Counted from the first letter of the stretch, positions 47,996 to 61,500 are shown. The stretch is 64,000 nucleotides of DNA from Calycina herbarum (GCA_001414485.1 LLEY01000148.1:1-64000), one strand, 5' to 3'. Program-made: numbers and translations. Notes: generated from the letters alone by a model not told the origin.

Positions 47996-50117
47996 ATGCG
48001 GAGGTCTTTGGTTCTCTTATCGGCTCTGAGGCTTGCCGCTGCACTACCATCAGCTTCGGTACCGTCAGCTCCAGATGTTTTCACAATCAATTGGAAGCGA
48101 GAAGAACCATCAGGGGGGGATATATTCAATGCGACCACAACTTTCCATGTATATGAATGCAACAGTACTCAAGTGAAGTTGCTTGAACAAGCACATAAAG
48201 ATGCCCTGCTTCTGGTGCAGGCCGCATTTTCTCGAAAAGACAAGGAACTCAAAGCGCTCGTGGATGATCCGAATCAATTTATCGATTTCACCACCCAAGC
48301 AGCCATTGATTACTTTGGTCCATCAGACCACTCTCCAAGCCAGCAAACACGTATCTATGACACATTTTACCGTGCATCCCAAACCTACCCAGGATGGGGC
48401 TTGAATGATTGATGGAACGGAAGATACATGGAGATTTATTGCAATGATTTTGCTAATGACTGTGTCAACAAGAAGACGGGCGGGAAATACGTGGGCTACA
48501 CGAGCCAGACTGACCCGAAAACAAATACCCCTCGGACATGGCCTTGGATCAACTACCGTCCCGCATACTTTGATATTCTCCCATCTCACGACGAGGCAGT
48601 TGCTGCTATTAAGAGTGATACCACGGGGAGGAAGAAGCTAAACACTAAGAATATGCGGACCCGAGGTTTGTGCTCTCCCCCTCATCCTTTCTCCCCTTTG
48701 AACTTAAGCGAGGACAATGGTCAAGTACTGTAATTAACACAACAACAGCAACGACATCTCTGCACGAGTGGTTGCATGTCAACAACAATTATAGCTCAAT
48801 GGTGTGTGATGGAGGTTGTAAGTACATTCCACCTCTCGCGATATACAACCCAAAGCCATTGAGAACTCATTGCTCCAACCTTTTTAGAATAATTTAGAAT
48901 ATTAACCCAGATCTTTTGAAACAATCAGCTTCCATTGTTCCAAATCATCTGGGATAATACTTTAAACTGTGCCAGAAAAATAGAACAAGAGAGTTAGTAA
49001 CTGCTACTTTTAATTGTCCATCGCGAGCAGATCTTGGAAACTTCATTCTAATGCATTGCTTTACTATTATAGGTCTCGACACTAGACAATACATCGGAGG
49101 CGTATCTTACAACACATACAAATCTGGCGCAACAAAACTACTAGCAAGACGTGATCCAGTATCAGCAGCCAAAACGAACGATAATTTCGCTTATTTTGCA
49201 ACTTCCCGCTTCATGCAGAAGACCTTCGACACTTACCCAGAGTACCCGCTTGTCTGGGATATCAATAAAACACCAGCACAGAATATGGCAGCTGAGAAAC
49301 TACAACCCGGTGATCCGGACTCAACACCCAACTCCCTCAGCGCTCTTTTGGCTGACGACCAACCTGATCCTGACAACAACCCACCACGCACAGTACCATC
49401 AGATACGCCGCTGCTCGACTCAAAGGCTTACCCTGCTTGGTACCAGCCTGTACTATCTGCCAAACCACCTGCTTCCACACCAACACCACCTGTTATGCCT
49501 CCGGTAGCACAGCCGGATTTAAGCAAGATTTCGTGCTCTGACTATCAAAAAGGTCCCGTTTTACCTGCATACAATGATTGTATTGCTGCCTTCGCACCAT
49601 CCTTCGTCATGGACGGCAAGTGGGCATCCAAGCCACCAGTGCCATCAAAGATGTTGCAATGCTGCACTTCAGAGGACAAGAGTAAAAGACTTGAATTCCA
49701 TGCCTTGCTCTACAAGAGCAAAAGGCATATATATATACAATGTTGCAATAGCTATTGCCACATCCATTTGCCAAAAAAACTCTTCCTGCCGGCATGCCCG
49801 ACGGGCATACCGATATCTCTTAAGTGGCGTAATATAACAGATATCACCGTACCTATCAACAAAAGAGTACCACTCAATACATTGATCTTTCATCCGGGAC
49901 TTGTGGAGTTGCTATTGCGTACACGGGAACCTGGGATTCTAGTTGCAACGCGACAAGAGGGGATGTTTGGGCTCATGGACTCGTTGTGTTTGAAGCTTGC
50001 ACACGTCACGGAGCAGGAGTCGTTGGAGGAAATGTTCCGCTAAATGTTCATGGCTGCCCGGCTAACATCACTATTGTCCATACTGTTGAAGCGATTGCTG
50101 AGGGCCCCATTGGTTAG
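47996..50117 (+). pseudogene. Secreted HExxH metallopeptidase, apparently broken
   Basis: A signal peptide (MRRSLVLLSALRLAAALP) precedes a region resembling fungal M35-like metallopeptidases. Inferred exons are 47996-48665, 48749-48817, 49073 to about 49680 and about 49837-50117. Exon 2 has the zinc motif HEWLH, and exon 3 has TNDNFAYFATSRFMQ. A Cys-rich tail (GTCGVAIAYTGTWDSSC) ends at a TAG at 50115. Two lesions are seen. An in-frame TGA at 48410-48412 lies between GWGLND and WNGRYMEIYC, where relatives as I recall have Trp. A probable one-base frameshift lies near 49575-49620. The rest of the frame is well preserved, so decay looks recent. Stop readthrough or sequence error is possible. 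Confidence 0.65.
48818..49072 (+). other. Enlarged intron carrying a gene relic
   Basis: A 255-nt intron (GTAAGT to TATAG), three to four times the usual size here. Positions 48933-49027 align by eye with 26951-27050, including TTGTTCCAA, CTGGGATAAT and ACTTTTxATxGTCCAT. Confidence 0.6.
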
Positions 50118-50861
50118 AAGATGGATTCCAAATTCGCTTGTCGGTGGCGTTATTTGTTAGCTATACTTTTCGTTGTGAATAGTTTCAGTAATAAATTTCC
50201 TCCTCTACTGTACCATTGAAATTCTAAATTCCCATCACCTTTAATTTTTCAATTTCATTCCATCAAGGCGACTTTAAAAAGTTGTTACAGTCAACCGACC
50301 AGGTTTTATGGATTTGGGCTATTGGCAGGTGACCTACCGATAGCCATCTAACCAACGATTATTCTTTCCTAGTCGTGCCTATTTCTGGATAACCTAGGGA
50401 CAGTACTGAAAAAATGTTGGGTTTTTGACTTCATGGGCAGAATCAACTCCATAATCAGTAACGTTTCTCCGTCAAATCCATAAAGTAAGCGCTTCATGAA
50501 GTAATTGCTGAACTAGGCCTATTTGCGAGCAATCTATAAATAGCAACATGCTATGGGTAGGTAACCTACGAATAGCACAGGACAAACGCGTGATGAATCT
50601 TTGCTTTTTGTAGGAATAGTTTTATCTTCTCTTATATTTGCGAAATTTAGATAGAAAGAATTAGAAGAGGGGGAAAAAGGAGGCAGGTGGAGAAAGTTTC
50701 ACGTTTAGAATTATAATAGCGATGATCTTGAAAATGAAGTGGCGGGTATATAAACAAAAACTACAGCATCAAAACAACCATTCTACCACCATCTAATTGA
50801 TTTACATAACCCCCTCAGTCCCTGATCAACACCAAAAATCATGAGGAAAATCTAAAACACC
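50118..50861. other. Convergent intergenic region
   Basis: Three-prime flanks of the metallopeptidase and the permease. A short motif, GGT(G/A)ACCTACxGATAGC, appears at about 50329 and again, as GGTAACCTACGAATAGC, at 50561. No gene is seen. Confidence 0.5.
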
Positions 50862-52703
50862 TCAACTTATCTCCGCATCTTTACCCCTCCCATCCAGCTC
50901 CCCCCTCTTCTCAGCAACAACCTCCTTCTCCACCACCCTCTCAACCTCAGCACTACTCCCCAAAATCTCATCAATAGTCCTAACCGGCCCCGTAAAGAAA
51001 GTCTTCCCGCCAAAGCCCGGAACATAATAATACCCCACACAAAAAACAAGCACAAACCCCAGCACGGCAACAGCATAATTCATTTCCTGCGGTCCAACAC
51101 TCTCATAAGAGGGGAAAAGCAACAGTATAAAAATAAAGGTCATCCACGCAACACTGTACACAGCGGAGATATAAGATAGGGTATCGCCCATATACCAAAC
51201 TCCAGGTGTGAAATGGCGGAAACAGAGGCGTGAGATGAGAGGCATGCAGTAGGCGAAGTAGAGTCCCATTATTGCGAGGTTGAAGATGGAGTTTATGGCT
51301 ATGGTGTTTACGAGCATGAGGAGACCTTCGAGGAGGGAGATGAAGGCGCAGAATCCGACTGCTCGGGCGGGGGTTTTGTTGGAGGAGAGGACGCGAAGGA
51401 AGCCCGAGAAGGGGAGGCCATGATCTGTGATTTCAGAGGTTAGAATTTGGTTCTATGCGGAAACGATTGGGGGAAGAAATGAAAAGAGAGTTTACCTCTG
51501 GCGAAAGCGAATGTTTCCCTGCTTGCGGCTACCATGAGGATGGAGCAGTTGCAAATACTGCTGAACCACAAGAAAACCAACAGTGCGATGCTGCCATTTT
51601 TGCCCAGACTGTTGAATGCAATTTGCGCCATTGGTTGTCCCAGACTGCTCGTCACCAAACTGACAACATCAGGACCCATACAGAATGCGATCGTAATTAT
51701 GACAGCCCATCCCGTCACAGTAGCCACAAGCAGAGAGCTAACCATAGCAAATGGCACAGCTTTCGCAGCATTGGAAGCTTCTTCTGCAATGGTAGCTGAA
51801 GACTCAAATCCAGAAACAACCCAGACTGGAGTGAGCAAAGACATCATGAATGCCCATCCACCATTTGTCCAAAAACCCGTATTCTCGAAATCGGTAAACA
51901 CGAATGCTGCGCTATTCTTGAGTTCGCTCGGTGTGCCAGCTGCGAGGGCAATGATAAGGGCGAGGAGCATAACCAGCTGAACAATGATATAGGTGAAGTT
52001 CAATTTGCTGAGAAGACTAGAAGAGACGCATGTCATGGCGAAGGTAAGACCGATGGTAGCAACGAACATGCCATAATTGTGGTATTTTGTTGCGACAAAA
52101 ACTCCATCTGAACCAATGCTACATGTGGCTCCCAAAATTAGAGTCGCGGCGTATATCGTTGAAGCGTAGATCGATATATATCCCAAAACATTCATGTATC
52201 CAGCAAGCCAACACATGAAAGCCCTTTGGCCCTTGGGGGTAAGTCGTGCAACCCACTAAATTGCACTGTGAGCTTCCGCTTAGAAATTCCAATTGAGGGT
52301 AACATACATAGTACAGCCCACCGGATGTTGGCATGCTACTCCCCAGTTCTCCCAAACTCAGAGCAACGGGAATCAGTAGTATACACCCCATCAGGTATGT
52401 CCATACCATTCCCACACTTCCACCACTCCCCAGTGAAAACACAATTGACTCCGCAATCGCCGGTGCAATGCCCATAGCTCCGAAACTCTGTCCAAATACC
52501 GTAAAGTATGAGAATTCCCGCTTTAGTTCCGCGCGATATCCCAATGAGGCGAGCAATTGGTCGTCCGCACTAACCATTGTCACCGAACCCTTTTCAACCC
52601 CAAGGATATCTTTCGCTTTCATGATCTTCTCATCGCGTGTGATTGAGCTCGTTGTACTGGCATTATGGGCGCCTTCGTCGCCGTAGCTTGCTTGAGCGAC
52701 CAT
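50862..52703 (-). CDS. Amino acid/GABA/choline-type permease (APC family)
   Basis: A plasma- or vacuolar-membrane transporter of the fungal amino acid/choline transporter group. Exons are 52308-52703, 51496-52255 and 50862-51424. Introns of 52 and 71 nt are GT-AG and in frame, giving 572 residues. The soluble N-terminus is followed by about 12 hydrophobic segments. Family signatures are LGYRAELKREFSYFTVFGQS, SGFESSATIAEEASNAAKAV and FAFARDHGLPFSGFLR. The last motif is rebuilt exactly across the second splice junction, supporting the model. The cytoplasmic C-tail is rich in Glu/Val and Lys. Substrate cannot be told; GABA, choline and neutral amino acids are known for relatives. Confidence 0.92.
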
Positions 52704-54353
52704 CTTGTCCGCTTTGTAATGGGGACGTCCTCAAGAACCCTATTTCGAGATATTTTGGTCTCAATTGGCAGGAAGTGATGGGCGACGCGAACGAAATGGA
52801 AGGAATGAATGTTCCGCAAGGTTGTGTGGGGGTGACAGCAGGAAAAGCTGGGGAAAGAGGTTGCTTTTGATTTTGGGAGACAGCCAGTGACATTTATATG
52901 GCACCTATATACCCTGCTTCTTGCCTGCCGATAAGTCGTCCCAGAATCCAATTGTTCGATCAATCCCTGGATGCCATAGCAGTTGATCCTGCATGAAGTA
53001 GTACGTGATAAACCAATGATTGCGATCGGCCTTGATGTAGCTATTGTCCTGACGAGCTCTCATTTGATGTGACACACCTGCAATGCAGCCTTTACTTTTC
53101 TTACCACCTTTCTAATCCAACAGGCCGATAAAGCGCTTGCTGTGTTACCTTTGCAGGTTGTTTTATGTCACAGCTATCTTTGCCTCCCCTGTACATAAGA
53201 TATAGATATGCGCATGTAGGTAGATAAGCGATGCGGGCACTTGTATCCGGCGTCCGACGATGTGGTGTGAGACTCTGACTGGCCGATTCCACGGGTCTGA
53301 TAAGGCAGCTCAGGGGGGAAATGAGGGGTTGCGCGGGAGTCGTAAACTTGAACAAGGCAAATGAAACAATCGCATTAAAACGAGAGATAGAAACACGCAA
53401 CAAAATTCGCGCCGATTTAGGAGTCCCGATATGACAATTAACAGCAACAAAACGAAACTTGAAAATCGAATTGGTGGGCGGGAAATGCCCAAAAGGCTGA
53501 CGAGGAAAAAGAAAATTTCAGTGGAAATTTGTTAGCTTGCATGGTTTGACGAGAAACTATTCTGTAAGCGTTGAATGTCCCACTGTAAGCAGGATGGGCC
53601 AATACTAGTAACAGATCACGGGAAAAGGATTGAAAATATAAAAACGATGCCGGAACTGTAAGTAGAAATAAGACTCTTCGGCATGCCGGAAAATGACCTA
53701 TGCTCCGCGTGGGATGTTCTCGCCGCCCGATGGTCCTTGGCGATAGCAAAATGGGAATATAAAACTCGGCCTTGTCCTTTCATTGACGTTAAAAGAGCCC
53801 CAAGGAAAGACACGGCTTGTTTCGAAGTCGAAGGATGGGAAATTCCGAGTTAAATTCCCGGGAAATCCAGTGAGCCGTCCTCTTCGCAGTGGTTGGAAGG
53901 TTTGTTGTGGTGTTGCATCGTGGGGCAGGTAGAACGGGCTATTAGTGACAAGGTTGACATGTTGCAAGTCTGCCCTTGAATTGCGAAGCGCCAGAAGTCG
54001 AAGGGAGAGTTTGAAGGTGGGATGTGTTGCTTTTAAGTATCAAAAGAAATTGCTCGATGTGGTAGGAGGTGTTTTTATGTGTCAAACGTGACACAACGTT
54101 TGGCGTAAAACTCCGAATGTGACGTAACAAGCCACACCAGAGTGTTTTTTGTAGAAGAGATCTTTACGTCGAATTCTAAACTGCCCATTGCATAATTGAC
54201 AGGTGTACTTTTTTCTTCCAAGGCAAAGTTGGAAATAGAGTTTTATATCACGTGACCGCGCGAATGTCTGATTTGGAGGTCGCGGAAGAAACCAGAAACC
54301 TCTGAAAAACCGACGATAGCCTCAACGGTACACCTGCCACCTCCAAACCTCTT
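52704..54353. other. Intergenic region upstream of the permease
   Basis: About 1.65 kb without a supported gene. Overlapping ORFs (52619-52963 partly inside the permease, 53101-53403, 53438-53967, 53942-54130) have conflicting frames and no domains. Confidence 0.5.
54249..54254. promoter_or_regulatory. CACGTG box
   Basis: ATCACGTGAC lies about 100 bp before the ATG of the small ORF at 54354, the same arrangement as upstream of DIM1. Function is inferred from position only. Confidence 0.3.
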
Positions 54354-54530
54354 ATGCCATTTATTCCACCCTTCAATCCAACAACGCGATATATATTTCC
54401 CCCATCCAAACTCCCCTTCAAGAACCGAGTTCTCTTGACGAATTACGCCCCCTCCCTCCTACGAGAACGACGAGATTTGGTGGACTTCATCGATCGGAGG
54501 GGCTTTGGATACACCATACAAGAGCTATAA
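54354..54530 (+). CDS. Candidate small protein, 58 aa
   Basis: A short open frame starting MPFIPPFNPTTRYIFPPSKL and ending DRRGFGYTIQEL before a TAA. Composition is basic and Pro/Arg-rich in a way that looks coding, with no hydrophobic segment. It follows a CACGTG box by about 100 bp. A mitochondrial location is conceivable but not shown. It could also be a first exon. No family is recognised. Confidence 0.35.
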   Translation: MPFIPPFNPTTRYIFPPSKLPFKNRVLLTNYAPSLLRERRDLVDFIDRRGFGYTIQEL

Positions 54531-55554
54531 TCGGCGAGAGAAGGCCTGTGGGGATCTGCGATACAAGAAAGACAACATTTTTTTGCAAAAGAAAGTGGCC
54601 TTCATGGTAGAAGTACGGTTGGAAACAATTATTTCTCTGAATTAATTGAAGATATAATATGGAAGGACAATGGCCACGAAGGTAAGCCAGAGGCGAGCGT
54701 TTTGTCTGCGAGTCGGCCACTCGACCTTTACCCCCCGCGATTCGTTTTCAACGACGATAAGTCATATATATGGGAGGACGAGACGAGGAGGGGGTTAATA
54801 CTCTGAGGTGGGAAGGGTCGTTCCTTCCCTTCTCAATTGTCGGCCCTCCTCGAGCCGCGACGAAGTGGGCCCACCAAGAGTACCCGTAGGTGGAGGTCAA
54901 GTTGTGGAAGGAACGAGGTTGAGGTTATTGTTTTATATGGGAGGCTGAATACTCTGTATTGAGAAGTCCTAGTGGCTCTCCGAGATTCTCATGTCCATAT
55001 ATGAAGGGATTGACTTTATAAATACCTGAGATGGAAACTATGTTTTGTCCGGTGCCCTTGGCTTCACAACACTCTATCCATGTTGCTCTGAAGCGTGGAT
55101 GGAGCATAAATCAAGTGTAAATGTCAGCTTTTGGAAGAATTACTCCATCTCATTGCGTTCCACAAAACATGATATTCACGTCACCCCTCAAATGTCTTTT
55201 TACCAAGAACATGCTTCTTGCTCCTCTTGCTCCTCTTGCTATGGATTTCTTCCGAAAACACTCTTTGCGTGTCTTTGCGATGCCGCATGGGTTGCATGTG
55301 AGCATCCAATCACTGCTTCATATCACCAAAAAATGCCCAGTCGGCAGCCTCATCAGCTCAGCCCCACGAAGTCATCACCTCAGTCAAGAACCCCTGGCCT
55401 TGCAACATTCATCACTTTTTTACTGTATATTCTGTTAAAATAAAAGCTCTTGGAAAGTTCCCTGACCACTGTACGATTCATTCATTTTTTTTCCGCGAAA
55501 GCGTGAAGGCGGCTGAAGGTGTGGAGTTGAGATTCTCGTGGACTTCCAACGAAC
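54531..55554. other. Upstream region of the mosaic regulator gene
   Basis: Intergenic. The plus-strand ORFs at 55045-55443 and 55121-55438 overlap in two frames and contain a CTCCTCTTG microsatellite, so they are probably leader or noise. Confidence 0.5.
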
Positions 55555-58500
55555 ATGCCTTCTAGCAGTCAAAGCGATGCTGCTCTCATTAGAATGATGA
55601 AGAGTGGAAAGGACAGCGATGTTGAGGATCCACCTAAGCCTGACCCGGTCGTGGACTTAAATAGCTTTGCAGGTACCCCATATCCCGGGGACGAAGGCAC
55701 CATTCCCGGTCCAAAAATCGACAGTGACGATAGCGGCTGCTTTTCTAGAGGTCCTGTTGATTTCCCGTCTGAATTATTCGAAAACCTTACTGGTGATCGG
55801 TCTGGTAGCGGAGCTGGTTTGGAGGCTGAGATTGGTACCACGACTGAACAACAACAGATGTTGGGGCAAGAACCCATGGGCTCGTCACATTCCCCCGCTT
55901 CCCAGCGCCAGATCAATAATGAAGGGAAAGAGAGGATTGTCGATACGAGTTGCGCCAAATGTCAGTCGAAAAAAACCAAGTGCAATGGTTCGAAACCTTG
56001 TAAAGATTGTTTAGAAGCGGGTTCTGAGTGTATTTACTCTGTTCTGGGAGAGCGTCGGAACTTGCACGATTCGATTCCTGAGGTAACATCAGATCGAATG
56101 GTATCTACAGAATCCCCGGAACTACCATCCAAACGAGATAGATGGGCAGAAATTCGAAAGAAGGCGCAGGATCGAGCAGCTCTGCTAGCGAGTCAGAGGG
56201 AAACCCCTCTTCAGTCTGAGGAGCGTTCCCAAATCAGAGAGCGACCAGCAGATGACCGCAATCCGGAAACTAATAACAAAAATGAAGAGAGCAGCGAAGA
56301 AGAATGTAAGTCTTAGCTGTTCATTTAGGTTGTCCATGGGCTAATAAACCGCAGCCATAGAAGTCAGGGTGGCAAGAATCAAAGCTCGAGTAGCAGAGTT
56401 GACCAGCGACATACCAGTCGAGCAACAAGAATCAACTCCACAGAACGACAAAAATGGCCAAGGATCTCATAAGCAGAATGCTACTAGGAAAGACAGAGAG
56501 AGTAGCGGAGAAGAACGTAAGTTCTAGCTAGGAATCTAAATGATTTTTAGACTAATATACTGAAGCCATTGAAGCCAGAGTGGAAAGAACCAAAGTCCGT
56601 GTAGCTGAATTAACCGGAACTGAGGACGCGGGTATTGACTCTCGAGTCGATTCTCGGGTTGATGGTATCCGAAAAAAGAATGCTCGGTTTGATATTCCGG
56701 CTGAGCGAAATCTTGCGAACATCGACCAGCTCATCTCCGAAGCTACGGATGAGGAAGAAATTAAGGAACTGAAGCAGCAGAAAAGACTGTTACGAAATCG
56801 ACAAGCAGCGTACGTATTTATCATGACCGCGTTCCTTTCACTTGACTGACCGATTTCAGTCTTGATTCGCGCCATCGCAAAAATGAAAATGTGGCAAAGG
56901 TCCCGCACTTTGAAGCAGTAAGTGACTTTTGAGATAGACGCCATCAGTGTTTAGAACAAGATGCTAACTTTATGGAGAATGATATACTAGAGTCCTCTGC
57001 ACTTGAAAATGTTGCCACACATCTCAACGAAGGGTCGAATATTCCGTTAGCGTCCGATCCCTTGGAGGTTCCACCACAATCGGCGGATACCAATGCCGAC
57101 CCAAGCGATCTGAGTTTATCTCCAGATCCAGATGCCCAGGTTGTCATGAATCAGGAAACTGAACAAGAAGCTGTGTACAATATTAGTCGACCGCAATCAC
57201 AGTATCTTACCCCTGTGGCCGGAGACACGGATACATTGCCAAGCGGAGATTACCCAGACGATGGATTTGGATATACTAATCCACGGGAATTAGTTCAGTT
57301 CGATTTGAATCATACCACGCAGCCCCGTGGACGAAAAGACATCTTCGAGGGCGACCGGACCCAAAGACGAAGCTCCGCAGATCCCACGGAACGGGGGCCA
57401 CCACCTACAACAAGAGGTTTCGACAAAATTTCAAGCAACGAAAAGGAGGAACTAGGAGATCGTGACCAGAATTCTAACAGGCAACACGGAGACAGTAGCG
57501 GAGAAGAAAGTAGGTTTTGCTGAAATATGTATGGTATCCGAGTTAATGAATTACAGCTATCGAATCTAGAGTATCAAGAATTAAAGTCCGTGTCGCCGAA
57601 CTAACCGGAAACAAGAATGAGAATACACCTTCTTGGGCGGATTTCATATCAAAACAACAACCGCCTAGTCCATCAGTAAGTAAAGTATATCCATAGTATT
57701 CGTTACGAGTGTTTGGAAATACTGCTAACTTAACGAAGCGCAATAAGCTAGGACCAATTTATCATCCCAAGAAAGATTTCAGTGATGATGGCGAGGTAGA
57801 TAATATTCCACCGCCACGAAGGAAGGTCAACGTCGGTTCAAGTGGTCACTCTAGAACAAGACCAATTGCACCACAATCAGTATCAAGTACCTGGGGTACA
57901 AGCTTCCCGGAGCTGGGATTTGGAGACGCATCAACAAGCGAACCCAGCCATGTTCGTCTCGAGTCCAAAGAACGAGACAATTATAGTGGCATTATTGACC
58001 ACAAAAAGGAGCATTTCGATCGTGAGCTTGCCCACGCAAAGGGGGAAAACAACAAACTGGGCACGAAACTTGCCGACAAGAAAAAAGAATTTGCGGAAAC
58101 ACAACGCGAACAAAAGGGTAATCTACGTACGCCGAAAGCGAAATTTACGGAAGACCCAAATCCAATAAGAAAAGGGGTGGCCCCACTGGAGGATGTAAAC
58201 AAAGGCGATGTTCCTCCTGGTGCCAGATGGACTAAGATTAGCCGAAAGCTTGTCAACCCGGAGGCGTTGGAACGGGGGAAGGAGAGGTATGAAGCGCGGG
58301 ATGAATTTGTCATTGTTCTACGAGTTTTATCGAGAGATGAGGTTCAAGATTATGCAGAAGCCACTGAAAAGATTAGAGGTTTGTTAAAGTCCAAGACTTC
58401 AACATATGAGCTAACTTTTACCAGCTGCTCGTGGAGAGGCAGGAGAAAAGAAAAACCGAAACGACGGACGGACAGAGAGGAAGAAAATATCTGAGAGACC

Positions 58501-61500
58501 AGAATTTGGCGCAAACGATGAAATTCAAGCAAACTTCACCCTAAAAACCGATCCGTCCAAAATCTCATCACTATCCAATAATTTTGAGCAGCTGAGTCGC
58601 GAATTCGAAAGAGAGCGGCAGGAAGGCCATGGACAACATTCTGCTGAATCACCAACTACAAGGCATCGACATCTATTTAGCCTACCGGGCGATCTGACCG
58701 ACCTTGAGAAGCAGCTTCATCGGCTAGACCACACAGATACGCTGTCACAGGGGACTGAAACACATACATCCCACCGAAGATCTGCAGTGACCGGTGGAGA
58801 GCAGAACAAACAAGAGATTCTTGGGGAGATTCATCCCAAATTTTCTCAGTACCGTATGTTAGCACCTCGATATTTACCTTTCTCAACTAATAACTTCAAA
58901 GCCCAAGCACTTGATTTATTAAATTTCGCTCGATCAGTTTCTCCTGCAAATATGAATGAAGTAACTTCGTATCGCAACTACCTGGCTAACTCGGCATCTG
59001 AGGAATCACCCACTCAACCGTTAACTACTACTTCTACAAAGCCTCGCTTAGGACGAGAAGAGGTTGACACACTTGAGCAAGAATTCAAGACAAATCCCAA
59101 ACCAACCACTCAGCAGAAACTAGCATTCTCCACTGCAATGGATGTAGACCTCGCGCGAATCAATGTATGCCAACATCAAGTTAGATGTATATTGCTAACA
59201 ATATTTAGAATTGGTTCCAAAACCGACGAGCGAAAGTTAAGCAAGAAAAAAAGCAGGCAGCTTATGTGGCTGGGGATGAGACAGGTTATGAAGCCGAAAG
59301 AGAGGCTTGGGGCCCCTACCAGAGACCCAGCTCCCCAGACGCCCTCGCTAATGATGGCTACTTGGGAGATGAATCCGGAGGAGGTCTTGCGATGTCACGA
59401 AAGCATGCCAAAGACAAGCAAATTCAAGATATTGATCCGAATTTTCCAAGTTCAACCTCGGAGCACCAGCTCAACTCTCGTGGGAATTCGCACCCAAACC
59501 CAGGAGAGTACAATGATATTGTCACCAATATGGAACGAATGGGCATTAAAACGGCCAACAATGGTCGTCAAAGAGCAAGTTACTATGGTCAATCTACTGC
59601 TCATTTGAGCGACCCGGCTTCTGCGGGCTCGAGTGGGTACGAGGACAAGATTCGCGAAGATGAATCAATACTAACTAATTTTTTTCCTTTGACATCTAAA
59701 AAGAAAACCGAAGTAGATCCTTTAGTTTCAAGCGGGGCACCGTTCTCTGCAAACCTCGCTAAAAGCTCCCTGAAAACAGAGCTCAAATTTACGCCTGAAG
59801 ATGACGCTCAGCTTGAGGATTTGAAAGAAAAGAAAGATCTTTCTTGGAAGGAAAATGAAGAATTTTTTGGTTGGCCTCCGGAGACCTTTCAAGTTCGGTA
59901 TTCGACAAAGTTGGAGCCGGGCACACAAATAATTGAAGGAACGATCCCCAAAAGGCCATGGTCGTTGAATGATGATCGCGAACTGGCTCGGTTAGTCATT
60001 GAACACGGCCCAAGGTGGAATTTCGTGTCCAGAGAACTGGGAAAACGGTCCCCCGAGGACTGTGAACAGCGTTATTTCGATCTTTATCGACCGAGAGGCG
60101 AGTTGAGAGACGACGAATCAAGCATACTTCAGTCATCGATGTCCCATAAATATGGGTTGCGGGCGGAGGAGAGATTGAATCAAGATTTCCACAACAACTT
60201 TCATAAGCCATCACGGTACAGATGTCAAATTTGCACGTACGATTCAAAATATGAATCGAGCTGCAAGAAACACATGGAAGAGGTACACGGATTGGATGAT
60301 GCTTTGGCGAATAATAATCGTGGACATTCTGACCATGCCGCATCTCCATCTGTAGCTGGAGAAGACGTAGGGAGGAATGAGAACATGACCCCAGACACCC
60401 ATGATACTTTTCTTACTCGGAATATAGACGATAGCGACTATGTGTCGACTCCCGGCGAGTACAGATTGGTCTCTGTGCCTGGGTCTGTCACTGGAGGATC
60501 GCCAGTTGACGACGATTGGGGGGGTTCTTGGGGAACTGCGTCCAAGAAAGACAAAAAAAGAAAAGAGGGGAAGAGTGGGGAGGAACCAAACAAAGAGCGG
60601 GGATACTCTGTTCATTCGAGAAGATCCTCTAATTCTCAGGACAGAGTTTCCCATGCGGCTAGTGGTATATCGGTTTCAATGATGGATGCAGCTGATAGAG
60701 CCTACCTAATCGCTAACAATGATGTGACTCAGACCATGAATTCTCTCGAGACGAGTATTTTGGATGTTTCAGCAATGGCTTCAGCAATCGAAGCTAATGC
60801 TTACGTTCCTCCCTCTTTCGTATCCACGACGAGAGGAGAGGACGAGATCAGCGTTGTAGACAGCACTCATAGCACCATGTCAATTGCTTCGATAGGTAGT
60901 GTTTTCTCGCTATTATCAGGGTTCACCGGGTCTTCTGCATCATCGTTGCATAGCTCTCGAGACGTAATCGAAAGGCTAGTCGTCCTATTCCTTGAGGACG
61001 AGACTATCCGCCCAGCATGTTCAAAGGCACTCGAAACAATCTCCAGGGAACGCTTTGAAAGAAACCTTCGCCGGCTGTTGAAGAGCTTTGCCGTCGCCCT
61101 CCGCCAAGAAGCAGAGTCTGAAGCCCAACGTGATACTGCTCGCTTCGTATTACACAGAGCAACGAATTCTGCCCATTTGATCTGCAATAAACTTCAGCAA
61201 ACTCATAAACCTAAACAAACAATTGTGGTGGAAGACGAGATTGAAGAACCCTTTGAGGAAAGCGAGTCGGATCGTTCGGAGAATTTTGACAGTCTGCAAC
61301 ATCTGGAAGCCTTCCTAAAAGAGTCAAATGCGATGGACGCCTTACGGAAGAGTTTGATAGAATTCGTGGAGCAGAATACGCCCACCATTGCTATCAATAA
61401 CACAAAGTCGTGTTCTGCTGATGATCCGGAAGCGACCGCCGAAGACGATCTGGTGAAATTGAACGACGCAGTTCCCTCAGCAGAAGGTTCAACAAAATTT

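Noticed and set aside
53101..54130. Minus-strand ORFs upstream of the permease
   Set aside because: Overlapping frames, no domains, no splice sites giving a coherent protein.
55045..55443. Plus-strand ORFs upstream of the mosaic regulator
   Set aside because: Two overlapping frames over a simple CTCCTCTTG repeat, with no domain; probably leader sequence.
58492..58787. Splitting the mosaic regulator into two genes at the stop near 58492 with a new start near 58787
   Set aside because: An intron with GT donor, GAGCTAAC branch and CCAG acceptor (58379-58424) bypasses the stop and opens a continuous frame into the homeodomain exon with correct phase.
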